In this document: positions 52,873 through 63,122 of the stretch, piece by piece
Numbering within the stretch: the stretch's first letter is position 1
How the letters are laid out: every line of letters begins with the position of its first letter
NCBI RefSeq assembly: GCF_000015165.1
Contig: NC_009485.1
Location: 4,731,501-4,795,500 of the forward strand
Length of the DNA stretch: 64,000 bases
Direction of reading: 5' to 3'
Source: Bradyrhizobium sp. BTAi1
GTDB lineage: Bacteria > Pseudomonadota > Alphaproteobacteria > Rhizobiales > Xanthobacteraceae
The notes under the pieces: model-generated
Database searches by the model: none
Told to the model about the DNA's origin: nothing
The model's input: the letters and a program-made list of their open reading frames with translations, nothing else
Program-made: the position numbers and the translations under genes

Positions 52873-54129
52873 ATGTCCGACACGTCGCTCAGCTTCACCC
52901 ACTCCGTCCTGGAACGGTTCCTCCGCTACGTCGTGATCGACACCCAGTCGGACCCGACCTCCCCGACCTGTCCCTCGACCCTGAAGCAGAAGAATCTCGG
53001 GCGCCTGCTCGCCGCCGAGCTGCAGGCGATGGGGCTCGCCGATGCTCACCTCGACGATCACGGCTACGTCTATGCGACGATCCCGGCAAATACCGACAAG
53101 CACGTGCCGGTGATCTGCTTCTGCTCGCACATGGACACGTCGCCCGACTGCTCCGGCGCCGACGTGAAGCCCCAGATCATCCGCAACTATCAGGGTGGTG
53201 ACATCGTGCTGCCCGGCGATCCAAGCCAGGTCATCCGTCCCGGCGAACATCCCGCGCTGCAGGACCAGATCGGCAATGACATCGTCACATCGGACGGCAC
53301 CACGCTGCTGGGTGCCGACAACAAGGCCGGCATCGCCGAGATCATGGATGCGGCGCAATTTCTGCTCAGCAATCCCCAGATCAAGCACGGCACGATCAAG
53401 ATCCTGTTCACTCCCGATGAGGAGATCGGCCGCGGCGTCGATCGGGTCGACCTGAAGAAGCTCGGCGCCGATTTCGGCTACACGATGGACGGCGAGACCG
53501 CGGGCAATATTGAGGACGAGACCTTCTCCGCCGACGGCGCGACCGTGATCATCAACGGTGTCAGCGCCCATCCCGGCTTTGCCAAAGGCAAGATCGAGCA
53601 TGCGATCAAGATCGCTTCGGCGATCGTGGAGCGCCTGCCCAAGGACACCTGCTCGCCCGAGACCACGGAAGGCAAGGAAGGCTTCCTGCATCCGGTGGCG
53701 ATCTCCGGCACGCTTGAGCAAGCCCGCCTCGATTTCATCGTCCGCGATTTCAGCGAGCAGGGCTTGCGGCAGAAGGAGGCGCTGCTCGAGGACATCGTGC
53801 GCGACGTCATGACGAACTATCCGCATTCCAGCTACCGGATGGACGTCCGGCAGCAATACCGCAACATGAAGGAGGTCATCGATCTCCATCCGCAGATCGT
53901 GACCTATGCCGAGGATGCGATCCGGCGCGCCGGCCTGACTCCGATGCGGACCTCGATTCGCGGCGGCACCGACGGGTCGCGGCTGTCTTTCATGGGGCTG
54001 CCCTGCCCCAACATCTTCGCCGGCGAGCACGCCTTCCACTCGCGCCTCGAATGGGTCAGCGTCCGTGACATGGAGAAGGCGGTGCAGACCATCGTGCATC
54101 TGGCGATGATCTGGGAAGAGCGCTCCTGA
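52873..54129 (+). CDS. pepT: peptidase T (aminotripeptidase)
   Basis: 418 residues from MSDTSLSFTHSVLERFLRYV; a GTG two codons upstream is a less likely start. M20B metallopeptidase releasing the N-terminal residue from tripeptides. Zinc ligands and catalytic residues sit in FCSHMDTSPD, LLGADNKAGIAEIM and FTPDEEIGRGVDRVDL, with GETAGNIEDETF and HPGFAKGKIEHAIKIAS in the dimerisation domain. Cytoplasmic. It stands alone on the plus strand and converges with the methyltransferase gene. Confidence 0.96.
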   Translation: MSDTSLSFTHSVLERFLRYVVIDTQSDPTSPTCPSTLKQKNLGRLLAAELQAMGLADAHLDDHGYVYATIPANTDKHVPVICFCSHMDTSPDCSGADVKPQIIRNYQGGDIVLPGDPSQVIRPGEHPALQDQIGNDIVTSDGTTLLGADNKAGIAEIMDAAQFLLSNPQIKHGTIKILFTPDEEIGRGVDRVDLKKLGADFGYTMDGETAGNIEDETFSADGATVIINGVSAHPGFAKGKIEHAIKIASAIVERLPKDTCSPETTEGKEGFLHPVAISGTLEQARLDFIVRDFSEQGLRQKEALLEDIVRDVMTNYPHSSYRMDVRQQYRNMKEVIDLHPQIVTYAEDAIRRAGLTPMRTSIRGGTDGSRLSFMGLPCPNIFAGEHAFHSRLEWVSVRDMEKAVQTIVHLAMIWEERS

Positions 54130-54147
54130 GCGCTGGGCGGCGCCGCG

Positions 54148-55005
54148 TCAGGCGTGCGCCGTCACCAGCCAGATCGAGCCCGGCAAAGTGACGCTGTCAC
54201 CGGTCTGATGCTGCGCGAGCAGGTCGCGGACCGACTGCCGCGCGGCCTCCCGCGTCTCCGGCGAATGTCCTTCCAACGCGCGGCTGGCGGGTCCGATCTC
54301 GAAGGCCGATTGCACGGCGGCATCGAGCCCCTTGCCGATCGCAATATCGAGCGACAACGCCTGCGGCTCCAGCGCGACATCGCGGAACCCAGCCTCGGCC
54401 AGAATGCGGCTGACCCGCGCCTCGGATGCGAAGGCGAAGGGACCCGGATCCTCGGGCGCCATTTCGGGCAGCTTCGGCACGTGGCGATACACCGCCTGCA
54501 ACGGCGCGATCATCCACGGATTGGCCTTCGGCTCCCGCCAACAGGCGAACACGACCCGGCCGCCCGGCTTCAGCGCCTTGCGCATATTGGCGAACGACGC
54601 CACGGGATCGGCGAAGAACATCACGCCGAAGCGCGAGACCAGGAGATCGAAGCTCGCCGGCGTGAACGGATGCACCGTAGCGTCAGCCAGCACGAACTCC
54701 ACCGGACATCCCACCGGAGCCACCTGGCGCGCTTGCGCGAGCATCGGTGCGGAGATGTCGATCCCGAGCACGGAGCCGCCCGGGGCAACCTGCCCCGCCA
54801 ATGCGATCGCCAGGCCGCCACAGCCGCAGCCGATGTCGAGAACGCGATCGCCCGCCTTGGCCGCGATGCGCGCGATCAGGATCTCCGACACCGGAGACAG
54901 CAGGATGTCCTGCGCCTCCTGGCGATCGGACCAGCGCTGGCCGCCGGGCCCGTTCCAATAGGCGATCTGGTCGGCATTGCGGTCGTCCCCGGCTGGCAAT
55001 GGCAT
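54148..55005 (-). CDS. class I SAM-dependent methyltransferase
   Basis: 285 residues from ATG 55003-55005 (MPLPAGDDRNADQIAYWNG), with AGGG nine bases upstream. The Rossmann fold has the SAM motifs VLDIGCGCGGLAIALAG, VLGIDISAPMLAQARQ and FVLADATVHPF, then KALKPGGRVVFACWREP. The start NADQIAYWNGPGGQRWSDRQE is shared with a group of UbiE/COQ5-like methyltransferases of unknown substrate in alphaproteobacteria. It may be co-transcribed with the uncharacterised gene at 55089, 83 bases upstream. Confidence 0.9.
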   Translation of the reverse strand: MPLPAGDDRNADQIAYWNGPGGQRWSDRQEAQDILLSPVSEILIARIAAKAGDRVLDIGCGCGGLAIALAGQVAPGGSVLGIDISAPMLAQARQVAPVGCPVEFVLADATVHPFTPASFDLLVSRFGVMFFADPVASFANMRKALKPGGRVVFACWREPKANPWMIAPLQAVYRHVPKLPEMAPEDPGPFAFASEARVSRILAEAGFRDVALEPQALSLDIAIGKGLDAAVQSAFEIGPASRALEGHSPETREAARQSVRDLLAQHQTGDSVTLPGSIWLVTAHA

Positions 55006-55088
55006 GCTGCGTCCCTCGCTCGATGTCATCCTTCGAGTCATCGCGCATGCCGCCGGCATCACTGTCAAGCCACGCGGGCGCGGCACGC

Positions 55089-55664
55089 TCACCAGGATTC
55101 GGTAAGGCTCTCGCCGACGCCGAGCGCGGCCCACTGCCGGCTCAACCGCGCAAACTCCTGCCGGACCGCGGCACGGCGAGCCGGCGTGTACAGCGCACGC
55201 TCGGCCGGAGCCATAGACGCGACCAGGCTGCGCGCCGACGGTGCCATCTCGGCCCCACGGGCTCGCAGCGCCGGATCGTCGGAATGTTCCAGCCAATCCT
55301 GCCAGCACACATAGGTCGCCCGCTCCGAGCGGGCATAGTCCTCGCTTTGCTCCGGCATCAGGCGCTGATCCCTGGCCGCGAGCTTGCGTCGCTGCCGCGA
55401 CGCCTCGCGTGACGCGCCGCCCTGCTCGACGGAGTGAAACGTGCCTGCCGTGCCGCCCGCGGCCAACCGTCCGAACACGGCACCAGCGATATCGAAATGC
55501 TTCTCGACGATGAAATGCTGCAGGTCATGCGGCACCCAGGGATCGAAGCCGGGTGCCGGGTTCATTTCGAGCACGGGGCCGGCGGGCAGCATCGCGCGCA
55601 CCGCATAGCGGCGCTCGCCAGTACGGACGAAGCAGACGGTCATAAGCGCGCGTTGACGGGGCAT
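55089..55664 (-). CDS. uncharacterised conserved-looking protein
   Basis: 191 residues from ATG 55662-55664 (MPRQRALMTVCFVRTGERRY) with AGGAGG eight bases upstream. No signal peptide or membrane helix. Motifs visible: YAVRAMLPAGP, PGFDPWVPHDLQHFIVEKHFDIAGAVFGRLAAGG, and a charged helical middle (REASRQRRKLAARDQRLM). The PHDLQHFIVE segment suggests a structured domain, but I do not recognise the family. It precedes the methyltransferase gene on the same strand. Confidence 0.75.
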   Translation of the reverse strand: MPRQRALMTVCFVRTGERRYAVRAMLPAGPVLEMNPAPGFDPWVPHDLQHFIVEKHFDIAGAVFGRLAAGGTAGTFHSVEQGGASREASRQRRKLAARDQRLMPEQSEDYARSERATYVCWQDWLEHSDDPALRARGAEMAPSARSLVASMAPAERALYTPARRAAVRQEFARLSRQWAALGVGESLTESW

Positions 55665-55843
55665 GATCGACCTCCTCGGTTTGGCCGGGGCGACGCAGGC
55701 AGACGAAGCAGGCTCATCATACCACCGGACGCGGCACGCCGTCGATTCGACGCCGCCGCGCTGGCGTCTGCAGCGTCGAGATGGAATAGCAGGATGCCGA
55801 ATCTGGTCCCGCTCTTGCTTCGAGCCCAAGCGTCAGGAGCCCC

Positions 55844-56671
55844 ATGCGCTGTCTCGTCGTTGCCGATCTCCACTACGCGCTGCCGCAGTTCGACTGGCTG
55901 GTGGCTGCGGCCGATCATTTCGATGCGGTCGTGTTCGCCGGCGACGCGCTCGACCTCGCCTCGATCGTCGACATCCGCGCGCAGATCGTGGTCGTGAAGA
56001 CCTATCTCGCGCTGCTCGCGGCCAAGACCCGCGTGATGATCTGCTCCGGCAATCATGACCTGGAGGAGCGCAGCGCCGAGGGCGAGAAGATCGCGGCCTG
56101 GATCGGGACGGTTCGCGAGCTCGGAATCGCGGCCGATGGCGACGACCTCCTGATCGGCGAGACGCTGTTCTCCATCTGCCCATGGTGGGACGGACCGCTG
56201 GTGAAGGCGGCGATCCAGCGCCAGCTTGACGCCGCCGCCGGACTTCCGGCCGCGCGCTGGATCTGGGTGCATCACGCCCCGCCGGCCAACTCCCCGGTCA
56301 GTTGGGGCGGCAAGCGCTTCTTCGGTGACACCGAGCTCGAAGGCTTCATCGCACACCACCGGCCGGCGATGGTGATCTCCGGCCATGTTCACCAGTCGCC
56401 CTTCATCAAGGACGGGTCGTGGTTCGATCGCGTGGGTGAGACCTGGGTCTTCAACACCGGGCGGCAGCCTGGACGGCCCCCGACCTACATCGTGATCGAC
56501 ACCGACGCCGAGCAGGCGTTCTGGCTGGCGGCGGGGCAAGCCGAGTGGATCGATCTCGCCAGCCCGCTGCAGCGGCCGGCGCAGCCGGTGACCGTGGCGC
56601 CGGAGTGGCTCAGAGCCGTGGATCGGATTCCAGATCCGTTCCTGGCGAGACCTGCTGCGGCGGCAGGTTGA
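55844..56671 (+). CDS. calcineurin-like metallophosphoesterase (second)
   Basis: 275 residues from ATG 55844. Metal-binding motifs of the family: VVADLHY, FAGDALD, CSGNHDLE, VHHAPP and ISGHVHQSPF. It is not closely similar to the phosphoesterase at 25965. The C-terminal part (about 235-275) ends in DRIPDPFLARPAAAAG and its coding end overlaps the convergent cyclic-nucleotide-binding gene by 62 bases. Cytoplasmic; substrate unknown. Confidence 0.9.
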   Translation: MRCLVVADLHYALPQFDWLVAAADHFDAVVFAGDALDLASIVDIRAQIVVVKTYLALLAAKTRVMICSGNHDLEERSAEGEKIAAWIGTVRELGIAADGDDLLIGETLFSICPWWDGPLVKAAIQRQLDAAAGLPAARWIWVHHAPPANSPVSWGGKRFFGDTELEGFIAHHRPAMVISGHVHQSPFIKDGSWFDRVGETWVFNTGRQPGRPPTYIVIDTDAEQAFWLAAGQAEWIDLASPLQRPAQPVTVAPEWLRAVDRIPDPFLARPAAAAG

Positions 56672-57095
56672 TCATGCTCTGCAGCACCTCGCCGACCATC
56701 GACAGATGCGTGCCGTGGCCGGCATATTGCCGCTTGAGATCGGCGAGATAGGTGTTGGCGACATTGAGACGCTGCGCCAGCATGCGCGCGATCCACAGCG
56801 TCGCCTCGGGATTTTCAGCCAGGAAACGCTGGGCATCGAGAATCTCGTAGATCCGGCACTCCGTCACGGCCCGCACGGTCGCCGTGTGCGGCTGCGCCAG
56901 CAAGAGCGACATCTCGCCGAACAGCGCGCCCGGCTCGGAGACGACGGCCACGGTCGCACCGGCCTTGATCACCTCCAGCCGCCCATCGAGCAGGATGTAG
57001 AGATGCCCGGTGCTGTGGCCTTCCTCGAGCAACTCGGTGCCTGCGGCAATGCCGCGCTCTTGTCCGCCGGTGCAGTGGCGCAGGAAGTCGGTCAT
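56610..57095 (-). CDS. cyclic nucleotide-binding domain protein
   Basis: 161 residues from ATG 57093-57095 (MTDFLRHCTGGQERGIAAGT); an upstream GTG would add 20 residues. A single cNMP-binding fold (about 18-125): LLEEGHSTGHLYILLDGRLEVIK, PGALFGEMSLLLAQPHTATVRAVTECRIYEI, with GEMSLL and the Thr/Ala of the phosphate cassette. There is no helix-turn-helix, so it is not a Crp-type transcription factor; it may bind cAMP/cGMP or be a structural sensor. A short helical tail follows (LAQRLNVANTYLADLK). Confidence 0.85.
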   Translation of the reverse strand: MTDFLRHCTGGQERGIAAGTELLEEGHSTGHLYILLDGRLEVIKAGATVAVVSEPGALFGEMSLLLAQPHTATVRAVTECRIYEILDAQRFLAENPEATLWIARMLAQRLNVANTYLADLKRQYAGHGTHLSMVGEVLQSMINLPPQQVSPGTDLESDPRL

Positions 57096-57395
57096 CGGCT
57101 CGTCCACGATGTTTTCGCCAAGCGCGAAGCTAACCGACAAGCAGCCGGTCGCCACGCAAAATCATTGTGGCACTTCGTAGCGGCTGCGGAAATGGGTTAT
57201 GAACCGTCTCGAAAGCGGATGTCTGGCCACCCACGCTTCCATGCAACGTTGCGCGACAGGCCGCTCATCGAGCAGCGGCGCGATCGGCGAGGCGCACACA
57301 CGTGCTTCTGGAGCGGATTGCCATCGGCCTGGAGAAACTGGGTATGCCGCAATGACAGCACGGCTGTCTGGGAAAGACGATCCAGCGCATGCGCA
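57096..57395. other. intergenic region between cNMP-binding gene and tRNA-Val
   Basis: About 300 bases. It would contain the promoter of the cyclic-nucleotide-binding gene. No coding sequence or clear regulatory element recognised. Confidence 0.45.
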
Positions 57396-57472
57396 TGGTA
57401 GGCGGTGAGAGATTCGAACTCCCGACCCTCTCGGTGTAAACGAGATGCTCTAACCAGCTGAGCTAACCGCCC
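57396..57472 (-). tRNA. tRNA-Val (TAC)
   Basis: A 77-base tRNA with encoded CCA (57396-57398 on this strand). The acceptor stem GGGCGGT pairs with ACCGCCT (G-U first pair). The anticodon stem TCTCG/CGAGA encloses the loop TTTACAC with anticodon TAC. The T-arm is GGGAGTTCGAATCTC. Confidence 0.97.
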
Positions 57473-57650
57473 GTCGCGCAGCAGATCGGGCTTTGCTTCC
57501 GGTGTCCGGACCGCCCGCGCGCTGCGCCTCTTTACCCCCTGCCCGACCCGCAATCAACGCCGGAACCGCACGGCGGCCGTGAGAAAACGCTGCGACGGAG
57601 CCCTGAATGGGCTCGCCACAGAGCCGCTGACGTCGTCCGCCCCCTCAAAC

Positions 57651-57680
57651 GAAAACGGCGCCCTCGCGGGCGCCGTTTCC
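57651..57680 (-). terminator. rho-independent terminator after lon
   Basis: On the minus strand AACGGCGCCC-GCGA-GGGCGCCGTT is followed by TTCGTTTG, about 20 bases past the lon stop. The U-tract is interrupted but the stem is strong. Confidence 0.7.
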
Positions 57681-57697
57681 TTGGATAGGTTCGGATC

Positions 57698-60121
57698 TCA
57701 GTGGGCGGTCAGGCCGCCGGCGGCTTCATCGCCATCGGCCTTCACGGGCACCTTGGTGTCCTCTTCCCAGACGATCGGCACCGGCTTGCGGACCAGGGCC
57801 CGGGCGACGACGTCGTCAAGACGAGAGACCGGGATGATCTCCATGCCGCCCTTGATCGCATCGGAAATCTCCGTGAGATCCTTGGCGTTGTCCTCGGGGA
57901 TCAGCACCGTCTTGATGCCGCCGCGGGCCGCCGCCAGCAGCTTCTCCTTCAGACCGCCGATCGGCAGCACGCGACCACGCAAGGTGATCTCGCCGGTCAT
58001 CGCGACGTCGTGACGGATCGGAATGCCCGTCATGACCGAGATGATCGCGGTCGCCATCGCAACGCCCGCCGACGGACCGTCCTTCGGGGTTGCCCCCTCC
58101 GGCACGTGGACGTGGATGTCGCGGCGGTCGAACATCGGCGGCTCGATGCCGTAGTTGATCGCCCGCGACCGGACGTAGGACGCCGCGGCCGAGATCGACT
58201 CCTTCATGACGTCGCGCAGATTGCCCGTCACCGTCATCTTGCCCTTGCCCGGCATCATGACGCCTTCGATGGTCAGCAGCTCGCCGCCGACATCGGTCCA
58301 CGCCAGACCCGTGACGATACCGACCTGATCGTCCTGCTCGATCTCACCGAAGCGATACTTCGGCACACCCAAGAATTCCTCGACGGCCTTCTCGGTGACC
58401 TTCACCGACTTCTTCTTGGAGATCATGAGCTCCTTCACGGCCTTGCGGGCCAGTGTCGAAATCTCACGCTCCAGGTTACGCACGCCCGCCTCGCGGGTGT
58501 AGCGCCGGATCACGAGCAGCAGCGCATCGTCGTCGATCGACCATTCCTTCGAATCCAGGCCGTGCTTCGACAGCGCGGACGGGATCAGATGCTTGCGGGC
58601 AATCTCGACCTTCTCGGTCTCGGTGTAGCCCGCGATGCGGATGATCTCCATGCGGTCCATCAGCGGTCCGGGAATATTGAGCGTATTCGCGGTCGTGATG
58701 AACATCACGTTCGACAGGTCGTAGTCGACCTCCAGATAGTGATCGTTGAACGTCGTGTTCTGCTCGGGGTCCAGGACCTCCAGCAGCGCCGACGACGGGT
58801 CACCCCGGAAGTCCGAGCCCATCTTGTCGATCTCGTCCAAGAGGAACAGCGGGTTCGAGGTCTTGGCCTTGCGCATCGACTGGATGATCTTGCCGGGCAT
58901 CGAGCCGATATAGGTCCGGCGATGACCGCGGATCTCGGCCTCGTCACGCACGCCGCCGAGCGACACACGAACGAATTCGCGGCCCGTGGCCTTCGCGATC
59001 GACTTGCCGAGCGAGGTCTTGCCGACGCCGGGAGGTCCGACCAGGCACAGGATCGGGCCGGTCAGCTTGTTGGCGCGCGACTGCACCGCCAGATACTCGA
59101 CGATGCGGTCCTTGACCTTCTCCAGACCATAGTGATCCGCATCCAGGACCGCCTGCGCGGCCTCCAGATCCTTCTTCACCTTGGACTTCTTGTTCCACGG
59201 AATCGACAGCAGCCAATCCAGATAGTTGCGCACGACGGTCGCTTCCGCGGACATCGGCGACATCTGGCGCAGCTTCTTCAACTCGTGCTGAGCCTTCTCG
59301 CGCGCTTCCTTGGAGAGCTTGGTCTTGTTGATGCGCTCTTCCAGATCGGCGAGCTCGTCGCGGCCGTCCTCGTCGCCCAGCTCCTTCTGAATGGCCTTCA
59401 TCTGCTCATTCAGGTAGTACTCGCGCTGGGTCTTCTCCATCTGGCGCTTGACGCGCGAGCGGATGCGCTTCTCGACCTGCAGCACCGAGATCTCGCTCTC
59501 CATCAGGCCCAGCACCTTCTCCAGGCGCGTGGTGACGGACAGCGTCTCCAGGATGCCCTGGCGATCGGCGATCTTGACGGCGAGATGCGAGGCGACCGTA
59601 TCGGCCAGCTTGCCGAAATCGGTGATCGACTGAACGACGCCGACGACCTCGGCGGAGATCTTCTTGTTCAGCTTCACATAGCTCTCGAAATCCGACACGA
59701 CGGAGCGCCCGAGGGCTTCCGCCTCGACAGACTTCGCATCAGTGTCCTCGAGCGCGACCGCCGTGGCTTCGTAGTAGTCGGCACGATCGGTGTACTTCTC
59801 GACGCGCGCGCGCTCCAGGCCTTCGACCAGCACCTTTACGGTGCCGTCGGGCAACTTCAGGAGTTGCAGCACGCTGGCGAGCGTCCCGGTCTCATAGATG
59901 GCGTCCGCAGCCGGATCATCGTCGGACGCATTCTTCTGCGTCGCCAGCATCACCAGCGCGTCGTTCTTCATCACCTCTTCGAGGGCGCGGATCGATTTCT
60001 CGCGGCCAACGAACAGCGGCACGATGTTGTGCGGAAAGACGACGATGTCACGGAGCGGCAGAACCGGATAAGCGTGGCTCTCGCCGTAAACGATGGTCGG
60101 CCGGGGTTTAGGGGTCGTCAT
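57698..60121 (-). CDS. lon: ATP-dependent protease Lon
   Basis: 807 residues. Cytoplasmic AAA+ serine protease degrading damaged and regulatory proteins. N-terminal substrate domain (YPVLPLRDIVVFPHNIVPLFVGREKS), AAA+ module with Walker A GPPGVGKTS and Walker B FLLDEIDKMG, and a C-terminal protease domain with the catalytic Ser684 in DGPSAGVAMATA and Lys in GGLKEKLLAA. It follows clpX in the tig-clpP-clpX-lon order kept in alphaproteobacteria. A separate promoter probably lies upstream. Confidence 0.98.
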   Translation of the reverse strand: MTTPKPRPTIVYGESHAYPVLPLRDIVVFPHNIVPLFVGREKSIRALEEVMKNDALVMLATQKNASDDDPAADAIYETGTLASVLQLLKLPDGTVKVLVEGLERARVEKYTDRADYYEATAVALEDTDAKSVEAEALGRSVVSDFESYVKLNKKISAEVVGVVQSITDFGKLADTVASHLAVKIADRQGILETLSVTTRLEKVLGLMESEISVLQVEKRIRSRVKRQMEKTQREYYLNEQMKAIQKELGDEDGRDELADLEERINKTKLSKEAREKAQHELKKLRQMSPMSAEATVVRNYLDWLLSIPWNKKSKVKKDLEAAQAVLDADHYGLEKVKDRIVEYLAVQSRANKLTGPILCLVGPPGVGKTSLGKSIAKATGREFVRVSLGGVRDEAEIRGHRRTYIGSMPGKIIQSMRKAKTSNPLFLLDEIDKMGSDFRGDPSSALLEVLDPEQNTTFNDHYLEVDYDLSNVMFITTANTLNIPGPLMDRMEIIRIAGYTETEKVEIARKHLIPSALSKHGLDSKEWSIDDDALLLVIRRYTREAGVRNLEREISTLARKAVKELMISKKKSVKVTEKAVEEFLGVPKYRFGEIEQDDQVGIVTGLAWTDVGGELLTIEGVMMPGKGKMTVTGNLRDVMKESISAAASYVRSRAINYGIEPPMFDRRDIHVHVPEGATPKDGPSAGVAMATAIISVMTGIPIRHDVAMTGEITLRGRVLPIGGLKEKLLAAARGGIKTVLIPEDNAKDLTEISDAIKGGMEIIPVSRLDDVVARALVRKPVPIVWEEDTKVPVKADGDEAAGGLTAH

Positions 60122-60284
60122 GGCCTGTTCCTTTTGTTTTGCCCCCTTGCACGCAGCCCGCCATCGTGCGCAACCGCCACAAGGTGCGATCTGATCCGGA
60201 TTTCACTGACGCGCGATGTCACCAGCCTATTCGGATCGTTCTGAGGCGAATCCCGGGATTGAGATTTGTGTCGCCACTGGACAT

Positions 60285-60313
60285 TAGGTGGCTATCGACC
60301 CGGGGGGTGTCAA
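60285..60313 (-). promoter_or_regulatory. candidate lon promoter
   Basis: On the minus strand CTTGACA (-35, TTGACA at 60308-60313) is followed 17 bases later by CACCTA/CTAAT (60283-60290). The CTTG start and C-rich spacer also resemble heat-shock (sigma-32) promoters. It would give a leader of about 165 bases. Confidence 0.35.
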
Positions 60314-60372
60314 GTATCGGAAAACGCCCGCCAATTAAGGCTTTACGCGGCGGGATACTGAAACGCTGCGAA

Positions 60373-60396
60373 GCCGCGGACGGTAACGTCCGCGGC
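60373..60396 (-). terminator. candidate terminator hairpin after clpX
   Basis: Perfect 10-base stem GCCGCGGACG/CGTCCGCGGC with a TTAC loop, 50 bases past the clpX stop. The U-tract is missing, so termination may be inefficient or it may protect the mRNA 3' end. Confidence 0.45.
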
Positions 60397-60445
60397 CACC
60401 GCAAAACCAGGAAACCGAGCTGTTATGTCTGCCGTACCAGCGCGA

Positions 60446-61720
<1,275 letters not shown>

Positions 61721-62163
61721 TCCTGTCTCCGTCCGCGGTTCGCTCTTGTCCGCTCGTTCGCTCCAATCCGGCACGGGCCGGACCAGCTTGGTGAAAGAGC
61801 AAATTTCGTACCAAAATTAAGACCTTGTTCTTCACCCGTCGTGCACCCACGACCTACGCGAATCCCCCACGATCCATAACTGGACACTCTAGCCAATCAT
61901 GCTGTCATCCGACTATCAAGAATTCGCTAATCGGACCACAGACCCTAGACCGTGACATTACCGTGATTTTAGGGCTTGACAGGGTCATGGCCAGCGAAAT
62001 CGACGGAACGTTGCGCGTATGCCACGCCTGTTCGGCGAGCGCACGACGAGGTTGCGGCCAAATATGGCCGCACCCGAATACCTTTAGCTGCATTGGGCCG
62101 GCTCGCGCCGGCCATGATGCGCAGAAAACAGCGCCTGGGCTTGAAACCTCAAACCCGCAGGCC
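61721..62163. other. intergenic region between clpP and clpX
   Basis: About 440 bases. It contains a hairpin GGCCGGC-GCGA-GCCGGCC (62096-62113 on the minus strand, past the clpP stop) that may terminate clpP transcripts. The AT-rich stretch at about 61860-61990 probably carries the clpX promoter, not resolved here. Confidence 0.45.
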
Positions 62164-62796
62164 TCACTTGGCCATCGGCGCCGGATCTTCCGGCCGCTTG
62201 TCGATCACCTTGTCGATCAGGCCAAACTCCGCAGCGGCTTCCGCGGTGAGGAATTTGTCGCGTTCCAGCGCATCCTCGATCGCCTTGTAGGACTGGCCGG
62301 TATGCTTCACATAGATCTCGTTGAGCCGCTTCTTCAAGCTCAGGATTTCCTGCGCGTGCAGCATGATGTCGGTGGCCTGGCCCTGGAAGCCGCCCGAGGG
62401 CTGGTGAACCATGATGCGCGAATTCGGCAATGAGAAGCGCATGTCCTTGTGACCGGCGCACAGCAGCAGCGAGCCCATCGAAGCCGCCTGACCCGTGCAC
62501 AGCGTCGACACCGCGGGACGAATGAACTGCATCGTGTCGTAGATCGCCAGACCCGACGTCACCACCCCGCCCGGCGAGTTGATGTACATCGCGATTTCCT
62601 TCTTCGGGTTCTCGGCCTCGAGGAACAGCAGCTGCGCGACGATCAGGGTCGCCATGCCGTCCTCGACCGGGCCGGTCACGAAGATGATGCGCTCCTTCAG
62701 GAGGCGCGAGAAGATATCGTAAGCGCGCTCACCGCGGTTGGTCTGTTCGACCACCATGGGCACAAGGTTCATATAGGTTTCGACGGGATCGCGCAT
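62164..62796 (-). CDS. clpP: ATP-dependent Clp protease proteolytic subunit ClpP
   Basis: 210 residues. Forms the tetradecameric proteolytic chamber. Catalytic triad: Ser106 in GQAASMGSLLL, His131 in RIMVHQPSGGFQGQATD and Asp180 in ERDKFLTAEAA. The N-terminal segment MRDPVETYMNLVPMVVEQTNRGERAYDIFSRLL-type is typical (pieces MRDPVETYMN and YDIFSRLLKERIIF). Upstream of clpX, downstream of tig. Confidence 0.98.
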   Translation of the reverse strand: MRDPVETYMNLVPMVVEQTNRGERAYDIFSRLLKERIIFVTGPVEDGMATLIVAQLLFLEAENPKKEIAMYINSPGGVVTSGLAIYDTMQFIRPAVSTLCTGQAASMGSLLLCAGHKDMRFSLPNSRIMVHQPSGGFQGQATDIMLHAQEILSLKKRLNEIYVKHTGQSYKAIEDALERDKFLTAEAAAEFGLIDKVIDKRPEDPAPMAK

Positions 62797-63088
62797 GAAT
62801 CACCCAAGGGTTGGACCAGCAGTTGAAGACGACCGGCCGCCGCAGGCAGGGGCTCACCAAAGGGAGCAACGACGACGGACAGAGGCCCGTGATGCAGAAC
62901 TTCAAGACCGAGCCCACAGATATGGACCATTTTCCCGGTGACAAGACCGGACCAGCATGGCCTTCCGCGAGCGAGCCTTTGTGCTGTTCAAGCTGATTCC
63001 CCGCCGCTCGGCCAGCCGAGGAACCGGGCCGGCCGGCGCTTTCGCCGGTCAACCTTAATCGTCGGCTTATCGTGCCGGGCAGCGCCCC

Positions 63089-63112
63089 AGTGCGGCCCCG
63101 TCAGGCCGCACT
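63089..63112 (-). terminator. candidate terminator hairpin after tig
   Basis: AGTGCGGCC (63089-63097) pairs with GGCCGCACT (63104-63112), ten bases past the tig stop on the minus strand. No U-tract follows, so its strength is uncertain. Confidence 0.45.
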
Positions 63113-63122
63113 GTCGTCACCA

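Noticed and set aside
57473..57697. hupB, which often follows lon in alphaproteobacteria
   Set aside because: The space to tRNA-Val is only about 225 bases and contains no HU-like frame; the gene must be elsewhere.
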